Below, piece by piece: positions 40,331-42,898 of a stretch of 42,898 bases of DNA (positions within the stretch are counted from its first letter, which is position 1; each line of letters starts with the position of its first letter). The stretch spans positions 1 through 42,898 of IMG/VR virus record IMGVR_UViG_3300024520_000160, one strand, 5' to 3'. The notes under the pieces are model-generated. The model was given only the letters and a program-made list of their open reading frames with translations, had not been told where the DNA came from and made no database searches. The DNA is from a virus. Both the position numbers and the translations under genes were made by a program.

Positions 40331-40678
40331 ATGATGACACGTAAAATTTATAAATTAGGTGAAACGATACCGGCGAAACAACCATTTATCGTATATGACG
40401 AACATGAAACACGCATAGTGATACAACATGAAGACTTTGAGATCGGTGCGGCTCCATTCCCACCACGATATGAGCTCATAGACCTACCAGAATTGCCCCC
40501 CAAGCCAAAATCCCGTGAATTAAAAATAGGCCATTGGTACGTAATGAGACAAAAGGATGATAATGCGATTTATCAATACTGCGGTAAAAATAAAAAAGTC
40601 AAAGACGTGGGCGGTGAAAAATGGGACCGTTGTGAAGAATACGAAATTGGTGACGAGTGGGTAAAGGTGAAACGATGA
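40331..40678 (+). CDS. tandem paralogue A, unknown
   Basis: A 115-aa protein, the first of three tandem paralogues. It contains YKLGETIPAKQPFIVYDE, a middle KIGHWYVMRQKDDNAIYQYC and the shared end EYEIGDEWVKVK. The triple motif G-x-WY-x-M, a Y-x-G turn and EIGDEW suggests a small beta-sheet fold. The function is unknown. It starts at the first of two adjacent ATG codons (40331), after GGGGTGAAG. Its last codons supply the ribosome binding site of the next copy. Confidence 0.6.
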   Translation: MMTRKIYKLGETIPAKQPFIVYDEHETRIVIQHEDFEIGAAPFPPRYELIDLPELPPKPKSRELKIGHWYVMRQKDDNAIYQYCGKNKKVKDVGGEKWDRCEEYEIGDEWVKVKR

Positions 40679-41007
40679 GACGAATTAAAGTGGGTGACGT
40701 GTTAGAAGCAAACCAATGGTACATTTGTTATGGTAAATTCCGAACAGTGCTCACTCAAAACCACACGGAAACAGTTTTCAAGTCGATAACTGATCCTGTT
40801 TACGAATTGGATTTCATAGGGTGCCCCGAAATGCCGCTACAACCCGAAGTCGGCAAGTGGTACATAATGACGGACCGTTACGACGGAAATGCGCTTTTGT
40901 TACGGTACAACGGCGACGACCGCCCAACCGTAGATTTAGACGGCGATGACGCAGCAATGCCCGAAGAATATAAAATTGGTGACGAGTGGGTAAAGGTGAA
41001 GCTATGA
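40675..41007 (+). CDS. tandem paralogue B, unknown
   Basis: A 110-aa protein related to paralogues A and C over its whole length: IKVGDVLEANQWYICYGKFR, GKWYIMTDRYDGNALLLRYN, DDAAMPEEYKIGDEWVKVKL. It starts at ATG 40675 (ATGA overlap with A). A longer frame beginning at GTG 40657 only reads the end of gene A. It shares an exact 47-bp stretch with C. Confidence 0.65.
   Translation: MRRIKVGDVLEANQWYICYGKFRTVLTQNHTETVFKSITDPVYELDFIGCPEMPLQPEVGKWYIMTDRYDGNALLLRYNGDDRPTVDLDGDDAAMPEEYKIGDEWVKVKL
40906..40952 (+). repeat. 47-bp exact direct repeat, copy in gene B
   Basis: This stretch is identical to 41238-41284, 332 bp downstream, while the flanking sequence differs at several positions. It lies within the YNGDDRPTVDLDGDD coding segment and marks recent duplication or gene conversion. 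Confidence 0.9.
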
Positions 41008-41339
41008 GAAAAGGTAAGAAATACAAAGCGGGTGAAACGATACCGGCCGATACTATGTTTATAAATTATCGTAGTGACGGGACGATAGTAATAACAAAAG
41101 CACCCTATCCAACCGAAATCTATTCAAGCATAAACATTTATAAAGTTTTAGATTTCGGGCACCTACCGTCAAATCTAGAAATAGACCATTGGTACATAAT
41201 GACCGACCGCGACGATGGCGGTGCGCTCTTGTTACAGTACAACGGCGACGACCGCCCAACCGTAGATTTAGACGGCGATGACGCGGCAATGCCCAATGAA
41301 TACGAAATCGGCGAAGAGTGGGCAAGGGTGAAGTCATGA
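41004..41339 (+). CDS. tandem paralogue C, unknown
   Basis: A 111-aa protein, the third copy, starting at ATG 41004 (ATGA overlap with B). It reads KAGETIPADTMFINYRSDGT, HWYIMTDRDDGGALLLQYNG and EYEIGEEWARVKS. Protein similarity to B is very high in the second half, and the N-terminal part is closer to A (KAGETIPAD against LGETIPAK). This suggests that B and C were separated or homogenised recently by recombination. Confidence 0.65.
   Translation: MRKGKKYKAGETIPADTMFINYRSDGTIVITKAPYPTEIYSSINIYKVLDFGHLPSNLEIDHWYIMTDRDDGGALLLQYNGDDRPTVDLDGDDAAMPNEYEIGEEWARVKS
41238..41284 (+). repeat. 47-bp exact direct repeat, copy in gene C
   Basis: This is the second copy of the exact repeat found at 40906-40952. 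Recombination between the two copies would delete 332 bp and leave one hybrid gene in frame or near frame, so copy number may vary between relatives. Confidence 0.9.
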
Positions 41340-41557
41340 AAAAATTTCTAATGACCTGCATATGGTTTCACTTACTCGGCACAATGGCGGTCTTATCCTG
41401 TGTGGCTATATCGCTCGTAACGACCGAACCGACCATATACGAGCCCGATTCGGTGTTGTTGGCAATGGTTATCTATCAAGTGTTCCAATTGGTAGTTGAT
41501 GTAATTTTCATAGGGAGGGAGATGCAACGTAATGAGAAACCTACAAATAGGGGATAG
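41336..41557 (+). CDS. two-transmembrane holin candidate
   Basis: A 73-aa protein with two membrane helices (about residues 4-27, FLMTCIWFHLLGTMAVLSCV, and about 41-62, VLLAMVIYQVFQLVVDVIFI) and charged ends. It lies directly before and overlaps the endolysin gene by 26 bp. Size, topology and position match class II holins, although it could also be an antiholin or other lysis membrane protein. It starts at ATG 41336, in a ATGA overlap with the last paralogue. Confidence 0.65.
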   Translation: MKKFLMTCIWFHLLGTMAVLSCVAISLVTTEPTIYEPDSVLLAMVIYQVFQLVVDVIFIGREMQRNEKPTNRG

Positions 41558-42362
41558 GGGAGCCGCCGTGCGGCGGCTCCAAGAACTCGGTGATTTACTG
41601 GGGTACGACTACGGCGATAATGACGGCGTGTTTGGGCTACAAACTGACCGCGTGGTTCATGATTTACAACAATCGCTTGGTGTTTGTCAAGACGGAATTG
41701 TTGGGCCGATAACGTGGCGAGCGATTTTAAACCAGGCCAACGGTGAGCCGGGTCATGCGTCTGTTGACGATTTAGGTATTCACGATATATCAAAATCGCA
41801 CAAACCACCTAAGTTATTTGCGCACTTGCGCCCCTGGAGTTCAATAATCGGTGTAACTTTACATCAAACGGGTTGTGAAATGCCGTTACAGCCTTTGGGT
41901 TGGAGTCGTGTCAACGCCCATTATGGTGTTAGCCGTTTGGGCACCCCGATACTGATTAACCGTCCAGAAGATATGATATGGCACGCCCAAAGGTTGTCAC
42001 CCACTACAATAGGTATTGAAATTGACGGTAACTATGAAGGCGTCGAAGGGCTCCGGAGCACTTTATGGGCGCCCGGGGGTGGCCCGGCCACGTTGCACCC
42101 GTGGGCCATTGATGCCTGTAATGCGATTTACAGGGATATAGCGGAGCGCTTCGAAGCGGCCGGTCAAGAGTGGTTAGCCGTATATGGTCACAGGCAAAGC
42201 TCCCGTACCCGCCGTGGTGACCCGGGCTCCGCTATATGGCAAGCCGTGGGCGTGCCGTGGCGCAAGCGCTTGGCGTGCGACGCGCGGCAATGTCGGCAAG
42301 CTTTTGGCAAGGGGCGCCCCGTACCGCGCGTATGGGATGCCAATGGAAAGGGGGAATACTAA
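41532..42362 (+). CDS. endolysin: peptidoglycan-binding domain plus N-acetylmuramoyl-L-alanine amidase
   Basis: A 276-aa cell-wall hydrolase. Residues 1-65 are a PG_binding_1 domain (LQIGDRGAAVRRLQELGDLL, DGVFGLQTDRVVHDLQ, DGIVGPITWRAIL). Residues about 95-245 form an Amidase_2 domain with zinc ligands His111 (GVTLHQTG), His220 (VYGHRQSS) and Asp230 (RRGDPGSAIW) and the helper His151 (IWHAQ). It has no signal peptide, so a holin is needed for its release, and one lies just upstream. The ribosome binding site is GGGAGGGAG. Confidence 0.93.
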   Translation: MRNLQIGDRGAAVRRLQELGDLLGYDYGDNDGVFGLQTDRVVHDLQQSLGVCQDGIVGPITWRAILNQANGEPGHASVDDLGIHDISKSHKPPKLFAHLRPWSSIIGVTLHQTGCEMPLQPLGWSRVNAHYGVSRLGTPILINRPEDMIWHAQRLSPTTIGIEIDGNYEGVEGLRSTLWAPGGGPATLHPWAIDACNAIYRDIAERFEAAGQEWLAVYGHRQSSRTRRGDPGSAIWQAVGVPWRKRLACDARQCRQAFGKGRPVPRVWDANGKGEY

Positions 42363-42584
42363 ATGCAAATTTCATATAGGGACACCAATGGCGTCCAAGT
42401 CATTCTAACGGGGCATCACCAAGATATAGCACTTGTATTAGGTGCGATGACGATAGACCGGTTAACCCTTGTGACCATTACGTCACGAAAGTACATGTTG
42501 CCCATTATAGGCACCCGCTCAACACTACTAAGATGTCTTGGCGGCCAGTCTATTTATGATTTGTTTGAGGTGGCCAATGGATAA
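42363..42584 (+). CDS. small unknown protein
   Basis: A 73-aa protein starting directly after the endolysin stop with AAAGGGGGAA upstream. It reads MQISYRDTNGVQVILTGHHQ, LVLGAMTIDRLTLVTITSRK and ends in a helix (STLLRCLGGQSIYDLFEVAN). No family is recognised. Its overlap with the next gene by eight bases supports co-translation. Confidence 0.55.
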   Translation: MQISYRDTNGVQVILTGHHQDIALVLGAMTIDRLTLVTITSRKYMLPIIGTRSTLLRCLGGQSIYDLFEVANG

Positions 42585-42825
42585 AATGGTAATACAGATA
42601 ACACATGAATACGACTATGCTGGGCGTACCGCTACCCGGGATTTCATTACGTCGGATTACTCTAAAATGGAGTATCTCTTCGACGCCGTACTTCGATATT
42701 TGTGGCGTCACGGGCGGGGTGTGGATAGGGTTGTAACCTTCGGGATAAAAAATGGCGATGAGCCTGAAACGGCCACGACTTTACGTGAGTTAGTGTGTTA
42801 CGGATCGGGGGCGCCAATATGCTAG
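42577..42825 (+). CDS. small unknown protein
   Basis: An 82-aa protein starting at ATG 42577 inside the previous gene. It is of mixed alpha/beta type: MVIQITHEYDYAGRTATRDF, MEYLFDAVLRYLWRHGRGVD, RVVTFGIKNGDEPETATTLR. No family is recognised. It overlaps the following partial gene by seven bases. Confidence 0.55.
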   Translation: MDKMVIQITHEYDYAGRTATRDFITSDYSKMEYLFDAVLRYLWRHGRGVDRVVTFGIKNGDEPETATTLRELVCYGSGAPIC

Positions 42826-42898
42826 TATTACCCAATGGACTACAAGGCTTGCGCCAATATAAGCAATTTATCTTATGGAAGGGTGTGCTCAATGCTCG
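42819..42898 (+). CDS. probable primase or primase-helicase, N-terminal fragment
   Basis: Only the first 26 codons are inside the window. The start (MLVLPNGLQGLRQYKQFILW) resembles the N-terminal L-x-x-L-x-x-Y-x-QF-(V/I)-LW motif of phage and plasmid bifunctional primases. Together with the nearby helicase and polymerase this would complete the replication set. The evidence is short, and the gene continues beyond the window. Confidence 0.5.
   Translation, partial: MLVLPNGLQGLRQYKQFILWKGVLNA

Noticed and set aside
1-42898. tRNA genes, CRISPR arrays, insertion sequences, integrase or attachment sites
   Set aside because: I saw no cloverleaf-like sequence, regularly spaced repeats, transposase motifs or tyrosine/serine recombinase motifs in any frame. 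A formal tRNA scan was not possible.

Overview
The window is a tailed-phage genome or prophage segment (class Caudoviricetes). It has a complete virion module, a DNA-metabolism module and lysis genes, packed with 1-20 bp overlaps between most genes. No host chromosomal gene, tRNA, rRNA, insertion sequence, integrase or CRISPR array was seen. The virion type is a contractile-tail myovirus: the head genes are lambda-like (Nu1, A, W, B, C/Nu3, D and E types) and the tail genes are Mu-like (sheath, tube, frameshifted chaperone, tape measure, then N, P, 45, 46, 47 and 48 types). This suggests a Gram-negative (proteobacterial) host. Base composition looks close to balanced, but I did not compute it and the host cannot be named.

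Layout. Positions 1-132 hold a candidate promoter with a 17-bp palindrome. Positions 133-29081 (+) are the late or structural block: terminase, gpW-like protein and portal; then a 7-kb block of seven non-canonical structural proteins (hendecad coiled coil, beta-helix, repeated LamG-like domains) inserted between portal and protease; then prohead protease with nested scaffold, an enlarged decoration protein, major capsid protein, head-tail connectors, sheath, tube, an intrinsic terminator, chaperones with a -1 frameshift, tape measure, baseplate, tail collar fibre and two small genes, one with a membrane segment. Positions 36219-29078 (-) form a leftward operon: D12 adenine methyltransferase fused to a phage domain, RecB/Cas4-like DUF2800 nuclease, DUF2815 ssDNA-binding protein, a small unknown, family A DNA polymerase, a small unknown, a membrane-anchored lytic transglycosylase and a small unknown. 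Positions 36286-42898 (+) form a rightward operon: SF2 helicase, VRR-NUC-like nuclease, small unknowns, a TetR-type HTH protein, DUF1353, three tandem paralogues, a holin candidate, a peptidoglycan amidase, two small genes and the cut-off start of a probable primase.

The leftward and rightward operons diverge from 66 bp (36220-36285) that carry back-to-back promoter-like elements and a shared 12-bp palindrome, which looks like a control switch. Helicase, polymerase, SSB, nucleases and the probable primase would form the replication and recombination set. Lysis functions are split over two places, a transglycosylase in the leftward operon and a holin-amidase pair in the rightward one. The most unusual parts are the LamG/beta-helix block inside the head module, the methyltransferase fusion with an internal translation start, the tandem paralogues whose shared 3' end supplies the next gene's ribosome binding site, and the decoration protein with inserted repeats.
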